The notes under the pieces were generated by a model, which was not told the origin of the DNA, ran no database searches, and saw nothing but the letters and a program-made list of their open reading frames with translations. Position numbers and translations under genes: made by a program. 64,000 nucleotides of DNA from an uncultured Emticicia sp. (GTDB taxonomy: Bacteria; Bacteroidota; Bacteroidia; Cytophagales; Spirosomataceae), in NCBI RefSeq assembly GCF_937903345.1, contig NZ_CALCZQ010000052.1:202062-266061 (forward strand), in the 5' to 3' direction. Below are positions 15,897-25,100 of this stretch, in pieces; the first letter of the stretch is position 1, and each line of letters opens with the position of its first letter.

Positions 15897-17123
15897 TTAA
15901 TTAATCACTCTCTCAAGTGTTTGGGTCTTCATTTCGGTTTCGTTCCACTCCTTTTCTGCGTTTGAATCAGCCGTGATTCCACAACCAGCATAGAGTGTTG
16001 CGATATTTTTTTCGATTTTCATCGTGCGTAAATTCACAAAAATATGTGATTCTACCTTTCCTTCACTTGATTGAATGTTTACTGGTCCTAGAAATCCACT
16101 AAAAAAGTCACGGTCATAACCTTCATTTTTTAAAATAAACTCAGTGGCTGATTCTTTTGGCATGCCGCAGACTGCTGAGGTTGGGTGCAGTAAATCAAGC
16201 ATAACCGTTGCCAATTGAGAAAAATTAATAGCTACCGTATCAATGATTATATCAGTACGAAGGTGCATAAGATTACCCGCAATTACTGTTTTTGGCCCTT
16301 CTTCCTCAAATTCTCGGACTCTGATTTTTTTCAGACAATTAATGATGTACCTAGTCACGAACGATTGTTCTTCTATTTCTTTTTGTCTCCATAAAGCTTC
16401 TGATGGTTTAATTAAATTTCTATTTAAATCAAAAGCCGATTGAGTGCCTGCTAGTGCCATTGTTCGGAAAATTCCTGCTGAGTCTTGACTTACGAGTGTT
16501 TCCGGTGAAGCACCCATCCAGACAACACCTAAATGTGGCATTGAAACTGCCGAAACAAAAGCAGAAGCATAAGTTTCGCAAAGTTTATCGAATATGCTAA
16601 TAATATCAAAATCGGCGGGTAAAACTATTTGTTTGGTGCGAGAAAGTACAACTTTCTGAATTACTCCCTTCTCGATTTCGGAGATGCCTTTTTCAACTAA
16701 ATCTATAAATGCTTGTTTGGTTTTTGTTTGCTTTTTGGTGGGATTATTGGTCAAAACAGCACTTAACGATTGATTTTTACCTTTCATTAACTCAATAAAG
16801 TTTGGGTTAAGTGACGAAGGTGAAACGACTTCTTTAAAATCCTCGATTTGTGTTGACTCTTTTCCATTGAAAATATAATGAAGGTCAGCTTTCAAGAAAA
16901 AAGTTTTATCCCCTTCAGGATTTATGAAAGGCGAAAAAGCAAAACCAGCACCAAGTTCTTCAAAATCTATTTTTGATTGGTTAGGGATTGTTTTAAATGA
17001 TGTAAGGAAATGCTTCTCAGATTGACCGGGTAGTCGCCAAATTGCTGTTGGGAAATCAAGACTTTTAGCTGAGTTCCAAAGGTCTTGACGAGAATTTTTA
17101 TGTTCTATTTTAATTGTTGTCAT
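15897..17123 (-). CDS. menF: Isochorismate synthase
   Basis: 408 residues of the chorismate-binding family. The C-terminal half carries the signature blocks: VQKVVLSRTKQIVLP near 155-170, FVSAVSMPHLGVVWMGASPE near 195-214, the HPTSAVCGMPKE segment near 315-326 and GCGITADSNAEKEWNETEMK near the C-terminus. The enzyme converts chorismate to isochorismate, the first step toward menaquinone (or a siderophore). Menaquinone is the respiratory quinone of this phylum, which favours MenF. No other men gene is in the window. It has its own transcription direction and ends convergent with the preceding gene. Confidence 0.9.
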   Translation of the reverse strand: MTTIKIEHKNSRQDLWNSAKSLDFPTAIWRLPGQSEKHFLTSFKTIPNQSKIDFEELGAGFAFSPFINPEGDKTFFLKADLHYIFNGKESTQIEDFKEVVSPSSLNPNFIELMKGKNQSLSAVLTNNPTKKQTKTKQAFIDLVEKGISEIEKGVIQKVVLSRTKQIVLPADFDIISIFDKLCETYASAFVSAVSMPHLGVVWMGASPETLVSQDSAGIFRTMALAGTQSAFDLNRNLIKPSEALWRQKEIEEQSFVTRYIINCLKKIRVREFEEEGPKTVIAGNLMHLRTDIIIDTVAINFSQLATVMLDLLHPTSAVCGMPKESATEFILKNEGYDRDFFSGFLGPVNIQSSEGKVESHIFVNLRTMKIEKNIATLYAGCGITADSNAEKEWNETEMKTQTLERVIN

Positions 17124-17362
17124 GAAGTATTGTAAAAATCTTTCAGTAGAAAAATAGAATATATTACTGAAATTGAATTGTTTGTTAGTTTTAATAGGCG
17201 AACTTCAGATTTGTGCCTACATACTAAACAAAATTCAAAAGAAAATATTCCTAAAATTAGAAGAAGTTTTTTTGGAAAGTAGATTTTAGTATGATTATTG
17301 TATAAAATCAAACTAAATATATACTAAAAAGGCAATTCTGCTATTCAAAGAAAAACAAAGCG

Positions 17363-18694
17363 ATGAATAAAATCTTATACATTCTGATTATGCTGCCATT
17401 TTTATCGTATGCGATTGATGATAAGGGTATTAAGTTTAAAGAAGGCTCATGGTCAGAGATTCTGAATGAAGCAAAAAAGCAAAATAAACTTGTTTTTGTT
17501 GACATTTATACGACTTGGTGTGGGCCTTGCAAAATGATGTCGACCAAGATTTTTACAGTAAATATTGTTGGCGAAAAATATAATGAGTCGTTTGTCAATT
17601 ATAAGATTGATGCCGAAAAAGGGGAAGGAATCGAACTTGCTAAAATGTATGCAATCACGGCTTATCCGACTTACTTATTCGTAAATGGGAATGGCGAATT
17701 GGTCTATCGAACAATGGGAGCAATGCCAGCTGAAAAGCTTCTAATTGAAGCCGAAAAAGCACTTTTGGCTGGTAAAACTCATACTTCTTTAGACGTATTG
17801 GAGAAAGAGTTTAAGATTGGGAAACGTGATCCTGATTTTTTGTATAAATACATGAAGCGAAAAAGCCTAATGGGTGGCGAAAATGTAGTTTTGTTAGATG
17901 AATATCTTAAGGCAATTCCTGCATCTCAATTTAAAACTGAAAAAGTACTTATTTTGATTGCTGAAAACATCGGAACCATAGAATCGAAGGCATTTCTGAT
18001 TTTGAGAGATGCCTTGGATAGATACTTGAATATGACGGTTTCGCAGCAAAAAAATGTCCTAAATGGGCTTTCAAAAGCCAAACTGAATACATTTAAGAAA
18101 GCAGTTGATACACGCGATAAGGCCTTGCTCGAAAGGTTAATTGATGCTGTAAGAGCAACTTCATATAGCGAAGCGGGTTTTGAGGCTGAAGAAAAACAAT
18201 TTCGCATAGAATATGCCAAAATCACTCGTGATTGCGATAACTTCAAAAACATAGCAATAAAAGAAACTACTAAATTGATGGCCAAAACATTAGAAGATTT
18301 AGTAGTCGAAACCCAATTAAAAATTATGAATTTTAAAGAAGATGCAAAAGAGAAAAACTTAGATGAATCCACTCCACAGTTTAAAATGATTTTAGATGAT
18401 TTAACCAATAATGCTCAAAAATTAACATCTTTTCAGCTTAACGAATTTGCTTGGGGATATGTGCAGCTAATAAAAAATGAGCAAGATTTAGCAGAAGCAA
18501 TAAAATGGTCGGAAAGAGCCATTGAACTTTTAGAATCACCAACAAATTTGGATACATATGCCATTTTATTGAGCAAACTAGGAAGAAAGAAAGAGGCTAT
18601 AAAAGCCGAGAAAAAGGCTATTAAACTCGCCAAAAAAGAAGGTGAAGATACCAAAGGTTTGCAACAGACCTTGAAAGATATAAGGAGAAGTTGA
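17363..18694 (+). CDS. Exported thioredoxin-family protein with helical C-terminal region
   Basis: 443 residues. A short signal peptide (MNKILYILIMLPFLSYA) precedes a thioredoxin domain with WCGPCK at residues 52-57, a DAEKGEGIELAKMY segment and the cis-proline motif ITAYPTYLF near 95. About 300 residues of helical sequence follow; the end resembles a TPR pair (AIKWSERAIELLES and AIKAEKKAIKLAKKEGED). This architecture is common in Bacteroidota and is probably a periplasmic thiol-disulfide oxidoreductase, but the substrate is unknown. A second thioredoxin gene follows 104 nt later on the same strand. Confidence 0.9.
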   Translation: MNKILYILIMLPFLSYAIDDKGIKFKEGSWSEILNEAKKQNKLVFVDIYTTWCGPCKMMSTKIFTVNIVGEKYNESFVNYKIDAEKGEGIELAKMYAITAYPTYLFVNGNGELVYRTMGAMPAEKLLIEAEKALLAGKTHTSLDVLEKEFKIGKRDPDFLYKYMKRKSLMGGENVVLLDEYLKAIPASQFKTEKVLILIAENIGTIESKAFLILRDALDRYLNMTVSQQKNVLNGLSKAKLNTFKKAVDTRDKALLERLIDAVRATSYSEAGFEAEEKQFRIEYAKITRDCDNFKNIAIKETTKLMAKTLEDLVVETQLKIMNFKEDAKEKNLDESTPQFKMILDDLTNNAQKLTSFQLNEFAWGYVQLIKNEQDLAEAIKWSERAIELLESPTNLDTYAILLSKLGRKKEAIKAEKKAIKLAKKEGEDTKGLQQTLKDIRRS

Positions 18695-18798
18695 GTTTTA
18701 TGAAACAAGTTTTTATTATTTATTTTTTGAATATAATATATTTTTAGAAAAAAAGGCAAGGATTTTGTAGTTGAAATTATAAAAAAATAGCTTCACTA

Positions 18799-19242
18799 AT
18801 GAAAAAGATGATTTTCACAATGAGCATTATATGTCTCATTGTATTGGTATATGCATGCGGTAGAGGTAATATAAAGCAGATAAATTTTATAAAAAACAAT
18901 GAAAAAACATTGGAGCAAATGCTAACACAAGCAAAAGTACATAAGAAAATTCTTTTTGTTGATGTTTACACAACATGGTGTGGGCCATGTAAATGGATGG
19001 ATGAAAATACATTCAAAGATTCTCGCGTGAGCCAAAAATTTAATAAAACTTTTCTGAACTTTAAAGTTGATGGCGATTCGTTTGAAGGTGTAAATGTTGG
19101 CATTATTCACCGAGTAGAATCGTATCCTACCTATTTATTTGTCGCTCCAAATGGAAAGGTTATTCACCGAATTGAAGGAACGATCTCGCCCGAGGGTTTG
19201 GTTCGAGAAGCTGATTTCGTGGTAAATCGTGCTTCTAAGTAG
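18799..19242 (+). CDS. Thioredoxin-family lipoprotein
   Basis: 147 residues. Lipoprotein signal (MKKMIFTMSIICLIVLVYAC) with the acylated Cys at residue 20. The thioredoxin domain has TTWCGPCKWMDENTF with Cys61 and Cys64, and the cis-proline segment VESYPTYLF near residue 110. It is a minimal exported thioredoxin tethered to a membrane. Sequence around the active site closely follows the preceding gene (VDIYTTWCGPCK versus VDVYTTWCGPCK), suggesting a duplicated core. Confidence 0.92.
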   Translation: MKKMIFTMSIICLIVLVYACGRGNIKQINFIKNNEKTLEQMLTQAKVHKKILFVDVYTTWCGPCKWMDENTFKDSRVSQKFNKTFLNFKVDGDSFEGVNVGIIHRVESYPTYLFVAPNGKVIHRIEGTISPEGLVREADFVVNRASK

Positions 19243-19509
19243 TTTTTATGCCTTAACAATAAAATTAATTCAAAAACCTTAACTGAAAGCATATTTTTAG
19301 GTTATTTTCTAATTATTAAAAGTATTAAAGTACTTTATTTATGCCATGAAAATATACTAAATCCAACTTATGTAAAGTATCAAGTGAATCTAAAATAGGT
19401 TTTGGAAATTTAAAATCTGCTATAAAACTAAAAATTCTTAATATTTGTCGCAAAAAACAAATTTACTACTGTCAAATTCTTACAAACTAAGGAAACCATA
19501 AAATATAGA

Positions 19510-19545
19510 AAAGGTCCAACTTTATGAAAGGAAAGTTAGATCTTT
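19510..19545. terminator. Bidirectional intrinsic terminator between convergent thioredoxin genes
   Basis: 14-bp stem with one mismatch and one wobble: AAAGGTCCAACTTT (19510-19523) with AAAGTTAGATCTTT (19532-19545), 8-nt loop. T6 follows on the plus strand and A-rich DNA precedes it, so it can serve both strands. The stretch 19243-19509 is AT-rich with no gene. Confidence 0.75.
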
Positions 19546-19563
19546 TTTAGATATCATTATCAA

Positions 19564-20121
19564 TCAAAGCTTTGGTAATGCATGTTTGAAAACTTCTTTA
19601 TAGGTTCCAACTTTGTATTGCTCAAAAGGTTCTTTTTTATTATAATCTCCACCCAGATAAGTCACTATTTCATGAAATGACTTAGCATTTAAGAAGCCGG
19701 GTAAAGGCTGAATCATGTTATACTGAGCATCCAAAAATACAGTAGTCGGATAGCTCATTTTACCTTGTAAAAGTGCCACCGCAGCCTGATTTGCTCCACT
19801 ATTAGCATCGTAACTATATTTGGTGCTTCCGATAATTATATCTTGTTTAGACTCGGCATCGAGTTTCACCATGTAGAAATTCTTATTCAAATATTCAATT
19901 ATTGCGGGGTTTGTATAAGTTTCTCTATCCATTACTTTACACCAACCACACCATACCGTGTAAACATCTACTATGGTTTTACGAGGCTCTTTTTGTGTAA
20001 GGTTATATGCTTCTTGAATCGTAAGCCACTTTAATTCATTTATCGCCGAAGTTGTTTTTTGTTGAGCAAAACAATTACCCGATAAGCTAATTGATGCTAT
20101 AAAAAGAAATATTTTTTTCAT
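19564..20121 (-). CDS. Exported thioredoxin-like protein with CGWC active site
   Basis: 185 residues from the ATG at 20119-20121, which starts a clean signal peptide (MKKIFLFIASISLSGNCFAQ). The thioredoxin-fold active site is VWCGWCKVMDRETY with Cys58 and Cys61; CGWC instead of CGPC usually means a different redox potential or an isomerase-like role. The cis-proline region is MSYPTTVFLDAQ near 135. An ATG 11 codons further upstream would spoil the signal peptide. It converges on the two CGPC thioredoxin genes. Confidence 0.88.
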   Translation of the reverse strand: MKKIFLFIASISLSGNCFAQQKTTSAINELKWLTIQEAYNLTQKEPRKTIVDVYTVWCGWCKVMDRETYTNPAIIEYLNKNFYMVKLDAESKQDIIIGSTKYSYDANSGANQAAVALLQGKMSYPTTVFLDAQYNMIQPLPGFLNAKSFHEIVTYLGGDYNKKEPFEQYKVGTYKEVFKHALPKL

Positions 20122-20403
20122 TTCTGTGATTTTTATCCTACAACGATTTTGCATAATTAATATTGAAGGTTTAAAATAAAACGAAATTGCAAAAATTATA
20201 ACTAAAAATCAAAAATTATCTAAGAATTGAAATCGAATATTTGGCCGAAATCTTTTATTTGGGAGTTCATCAGGTTTTTAATCTGTTAAACAATTCTGCG
20301 TGGAGTAACTTTTATAAATTTGTTAAATGATTGCGTAAATTGTTTCATTTATATTAATAATCATCAAAAAAACTCAAATGACCAATAGGTAGGTGAATAC
20401 TTC

Positions 20404-20433
20404 TTGATTTATGCCCAGGATAGTCTATATTTG
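20404..20433 (+). promoter_or_regulatory. Bacteroidota-type promoter for the YetF-like gene
   Basis: TTG at 20404-20406, 19-nt spacer, TATATTTG at 20426-20433. The start codon follows at 20460, leaving a leader of about 20 nt. Confidence 0.8.
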
Positions 20434-20459
20434 AAAAACAAAGAATTTATATTTATACA

Positions 20460-20966
20460 ATGACAGAATATTTTGACCTAATGCTGCGAGCAGGAGCTGT
20501 ATATGTTTTTATTGTGGTGGCGATTAAGCTTTTCGGAAAGAAAGAACTTTCACAGCTTTCGGTCGTCGATTTGGTATTTATCCTATTAATAAGCAATGCC
20601 GTACAGAATGCAATGGTCGGCTCAAATACTTCATTAGCTGGTGGTATTGTGGCCGCGAGTACACTTTTTATTATAAATTATGTCTTAAAAAAACTTATCT
20701 TGCGTTTCAAACCGATTGAAAGATTAATTGAAGGTGAGCCAATTATGCTGATTTATGAAGGGGAAATTCAGCAAAGTAATGTTGAAAAAGCTGGATTTAC
20801 TATTCAAGAACTCAATGCTGCAGTGCGAGAGCATGGCGTTGATACTATCGAAAATGTAAATTTGGCAATGCTCGAAGTTGATGGAAATATTAGCGTCTTA
20901 TCCGAAAACTACCAATCAAAAACTCGCAAAAGGCGGGTACATAAAATTTTAGGAGAATCTCAGTAA
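20460..20966 (+). CDS. DUF421 / YetF-family membrane protein
   Basis: 168 residues. Three N-terminal membrane segments (about 8-24, 36-50 and 60-80) precede a soluble domain. The conserved family blocks are visible: IKLFGKKELSQLSVVDLVFI near 23-42, then ERLIEGEPIMLIYEGEIQQS near 87-106, and the ELNAAVREHGVDTIENVNLA helix. YetF proteins are uncharacterised membrane proteins; YetF-like domains have been linked to spore and envelope functions in Bacillus, which need not apply here. It is a single-gene unit with its own promoter. Confidence 0.9.
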   Translation: MTEYFDLMLRAGAVYVFIVVAIKLFGKKELSQLSVVDLVFILLISNAVQNAMVGSNTSLAGGIVAASTLFIINYVLKKLILRFKPIERLIEGEPIMLIYEGEIQQSNVEKAGFTIQELNAAVREHGVDTIENVNLAMLEVDGNISVLSENYQSKTRKRRVHKILGESQ

Positions 20967-21066
20967 TTTTCAACAAAACCATAATACATTTACGACGTAG
21001 GTTTTTTGTGTAATAAGCGGCTATTTTTCAGTGTTTTTTAAATAAATTATAATGTTTGTTACATTT

Positions 21067-21600
21067 TTAATGTTCTATAAAAAACATCTTTTGGGCTTCT
21101 TCTTTCAGTGTTTTAAGGGCTTCGTCGGTTAGCTGTTTGTTTTCACTGATTACTTTTTCAAATATTTTTTTTGAAAGATTGATTGAAGTTGAATCTGATG
21201 AAATTTCGGAGGCTGATGTATTAATCAAAGCTACAACGTCATTCATTGCAATACAAGTCTTTTGCCAAGTTTCGTGCGATATATAAACCTGCTGAGTTAG
21301 GTTATGATTAAATTCTTCTCTGATTTCTTGTAATAAAATTTGTTGATAATCAATGGAATGTATGTCGGGGCTTCCGAGCCTTATAAGTAACTTAGCGGGT
21401 GTAATTCGCTCCAAAAAAAGTGTCATACGCTCATAAGCTTGAAGACGAAGAGGAGTCGTAATTTCGATAGTTTTTAATTTGATATCCAGTTCTTTTTGCT
21501 CGAATTGTTTTTGTAGGAAGGTTTGAGCCATAAGGTACATGCCGTAAAGAACGGCTGCCGCAGGAATCAAAATTTTAAGTAATTCGATGATAGATTGCAT
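21067..21600 (-). CDS. Membrane-anchored helical protein, uncharacterised
   Basis: 177 residues. One N-terminal membrane helix (IIELLKILIPAAAVLYGMYL) is followed by a wholly helical cytoplasmic region with coiled-coil character (QFEQKELDIKLKTIEITTPL, then RLQAYERMTLFLERI). It resembles a family of conserved Bacteroidota proteins of unknown function with the LQAYERM...LERITP motif. The gene stands alone between YetF-like and HesB-like genes, on the opposite strand from both. Confidence 0.8.
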   Translation of the reverse strand: MQSIIELLKILIPAAAVLYGMYLMAQTFLQKQFEQKELDIKLKTIEITTPLRLQAYERMTLFLERITPAKLLIRLGSPDIHSIDYQQILLQEIREEFNHNLTQQVYISHETWQKTCIAMNDVVALINTSASEISSDSTSINLSKKIFEKVISENKQLTDEALKTLKEEAQKMFFIEH

Positions 21601-21691
21601 TATTTTTATTTTTTTTACTTACAAAAGTAAGATAAGCAATTGGTGCTTCAAAATCTTTCTTAAATATTGAGGATATCCTAATGAGAACCGC

Positions 21692-21723
21692 TTGTAAAAT
21701 CACTTAAATCATGGCTATATTTG
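21692..21723 (+). promoter_or_regulatory. Promoter for the HesB-like gene, apparently giving a leaderless mRNA
   Basis: TTG at 21692-21694, 21-nt spacer, TATATTTG at 21716-21723. The ATG lies only 4 nt after the -7 element, so transcription should begin at or within a few bases of the start codon. Confidence 0.7.
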
Positions 21724-21727
21724 TATC

Positions 21728-22009
21728 ATGGTAACTTTTTCGGTAATTGCTCGTAAAGAAATATTAAAAAGTCTTACTTCTTCACAAATACCGGAAGGCT
21801 ACCGCCTAAGGGTTGGTTTGAAGGGTGGAGCTTGCTCGGCAACTTATCTTTTAGGGCTTGATAAGGCAACCGAAAACGATGAGCTTTACGAAGTAGATGG
21901 AGTTAAGGTGCTTATAGATAAGCGGCATTTGATGTATTTGATAGGCGTAAGAATTGATTATGTCGATACCGAATCGGGAATGGGTTTTACGATAGAAAAA
22001 GAAAATTAA
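21728..22009 (+). CDS. HesB/IscA-like protein lacking the C-terminal cysteine pair
   Basis: 93 residues with the A-type iron-sulfur carrier fold: LRVGLKGGACSATYLLGL at 27-44 matches the GGCSG/GGC region, and the tail YVDTESGMGFTIEKEN matches the GFxFxNPN end of the family. Only one cysteine remains (Cys36). The C-terminal CGCG motif that supplies the other cluster ligands is absent. Canonical IscA/SufA proteins hold or pass Fe-S clusters to apo-proteins, so this paralogue may be a scaffold partner or act with another metal ligand. The promoter lies so close that the mRNA should be leaderless. Confidence 0.85.
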   Translation: MVTFSVIARKEILKSLTSSQIPEGYRLRVGLKGGACSATYLLGLDKATENDELYEVDGVKVLIDKRHLMYLIGVRIDYVDTESGMGFTIEKEN

Positions 22010-22119
22010 AAAATCCATAATCATTATCGGAATGGCGTTTCAATTGGGAGACGGTCAAGGTTTTTTTTTGCAGGAATATTACCGAATAAGAAAAGACACT
22101 CTAATTTACTAATGGTTTA

Positions 22120-25100
22120 TTGTCTTTGGCATGGTTTTCGTTGAAAAGTAAGGGTAATATTTTATCAGAAAAAGCATTGGAGCTTCTTAAAAAACATATT
22201 TTCCTAATTCTTTCGGTAGTTTTATTTGGCGTTGCGGCATTAAATTTTTTCATTTTAGAGAAAGATGCCCCAGGTGCTTCAGAGCAACATTATATCTCTT
22301 CTATTAAAAGTAGGGTTAAATCGAAAATACTTATCTCGAAAAACGAACTGGTAAATGTTTCTCTGCAATACCAAAAATCTTCGGGGAATTCTTTTTTGAA
22401 CTTTGAGACCCATACAGTATATCCATATTTCGTTTTTAGTAATGGGCAGTTAATTTATTGGTCTGACCACAGATACGTGCCAGATTATAGGCAGCTAACG
22501 AAGGGAGAGCAAACATGTTTGTTATATGATGATAAAGGTAAGTACATCACTAATTCAGTAGCATTTAATTTAAAAGGAGCTAAAGTAGAAATCTTCTCTT
22601 TAATAAATCTTTATCGAAGGTTTAGGAATGAAAATGACTATTTAAAAAATGGCTATAATCATGAGATTTTTATTACCGAGCCAAGGGAGATCAGCAATCA
22701 GCCCAATATTAAAAGTCTTTATAATATTGACGATGATAATGGCAAATATTTATTTACAATTATTCCACCACAAATCGAAAAAATCAATTCGCCTAATATT
22801 CCAACCAACACACTTTTTTTGTTGGCTCTTAGTATTTTACTTTTCGGCGTTTATATAATTATTTGGATTTCTAGACTACGTAAAAAACACCAATTTGGTC
22901 GAGCATTTATTTTGCTGATGTTATATTTGTTTTTTGTGCGTCTAATAATGCTAGCCAATAGTATTCCTTTTATTTTTTATGAGTCGAGTTTGTTTAACCC
23001 TAAGTTTTTGACTGTTAGTGAGTTAGCTCCATCTTTAGGCGATGTGCTTCTCAATGCGATAGTTGTATTTATATTAGCTGTTTATTTAGTACAGAGTTTT
23101 TATCGCTCAACACTCTACTATAAATTATTTAAAGCCCCGAAAGTTTTCCAGAATATACTTTCGATAACTTTGGTAGTAATTGCTATTTTATATACATTTA
23201 TTTCTTACAGAAACCTTTGTAATATTTACGAAAAATCTCAATTTAGCCTCGACCTTTCACTAAGTATTTCGTTTGCTACGCTGAAAATTGCTACTTTATG
23301 GTTTTATCTGATTTTATCGGCTATTTTCTTTTTGGTTTTGCATCTATCAAGTAGTCTATTTTTAAGAATAAATAAAAATACAAAAAAAGGCATAATTAAC
23401 TGGTTATTGGGTTTGGTGATCGGCTCAATAATTATTGCAATTTTGGATCAATTTAGATGGATTTATATACTCACAGGTGTATATTTCTTGATGGTTTATC
23501 ATTTCAAATACACTCGTTTTTTGTATAGTTTTAAGTACAAAACCACGATTTATTTTTTTACCGGTGCTTTTGTATTTGCCTTGATTGCGATGTATGTGAT
23601 TAGAGCAGAAGAGCAGAAAAAAGACTATTTTGACAAGCAGAATTTTGGACAAAAATATTTAGCCGAGAATGATTTATTGGGTGAAGGTTTACTTACAAGA
23701 GTAGTTCAGACCATTGAGGAGGATTCATCAATTCGAGAAGCCTTTAATCGTCAAACACTTGCACGTGAGCAAACGCAACAACTCATAAAGAGTAAACACC
23801 TTGATTTGTATTTTGACCGTTATGATACAGAGGTATTGGCGTTTGATAGTAAGGGTAACTCACTCGATTTAATGGAAGGTGCAAAGAATCTTTCTTTTTA
23901 TGAGAAAACTTTCAAACAACTAGCATATAAGACTGCAAATCCTTCGGTATTTTTTATTAATGATGTTGGAAATAATTTTATTAAACAATACTTGGCTTTT
24001 ATTCCGATTCAGGAAAATTCGAGTTTGGTTGGCCATGTCGTGCTAGATTTGAAACTTCGTGATGAATTTGCTCAAAGCGTTTATCCAGAATTGTTATTGG
24101 ATAAAAAGTTTACACAAACCCCCGATACCAAGAATTATAGCTATGCCATTTATGATAAAGCTAATCGCTTGATATTCAGTTCAGGAAGTTATAATTATAT
24201 AAGAAAATTACCTGTAAGTGTATTGTCAGATTCAATACTTTATGAAAAAGGCATTGAATTGAATGACTTTACACATGTAGGAAAAATTGGACAAAATGGG
24301 CGTAAAATCGTGATTTCGGCAAAATATCAAGAATGGCGTAATCTATTTTCTAATTTCTCATTTTTGTTTTTACTTTCGGTACTTTTTATCATTATTATTA
24401 TGATTTTGTATGCGATTCGCTACGGATTAAAAAACCTGAACGTTAATTTCGCTACTAAAATCCAGCTATATATCAATGCTGCATTTTTGCTGCCACTGTT
24501 GTTAGTGATTATCATTACGTTGAGCGTTATTGATTCCACATTTATTAATAATCAAGAACAAGGCTACCTTGATAATACCAAAAATATCACATCCACGGTT
24601 CAACTTCAACTCGAAAACTTTATTCAGAACCGCATGAGTAGGGCGTTCTTAGAGCAAGAAATCAATGATTTGGCTCGCGATACGAAATTGGATATAAATT
24701 TTTATAGCCTAGAAGGAAAGCTCGATTTGACTACTCGACCATTGGTTTATGAATATGGTTTGCTTTCAAAATATATTAATCCTGCCGCCTATCGTAGAAT
24801 CATCGAAGAAAATGAAAACGAGGCTTTATTGCCTGAATCATTGGGTAATTTGAAGTATAAAACTGCATACATGAGTATTAAAGGGTATGATAGTAAAACT
24901 ATTGGTGTAATCGGAATTCCTTTTTTCGATGCTAAACCAACGCTGGACCGCCAAGTAACAGACGTGGTGGCTTCGATTTTGAGTGTTTTTGCTTCTTTGT
25001 TTTTGATTTTATTGATTTTGTCATATTTTGCCTCAAATATTTTGACAAATCCGCTTCGTTTAGTAGCTCAAAAATTAAAGAAAACCAGTTTGGATAAACT

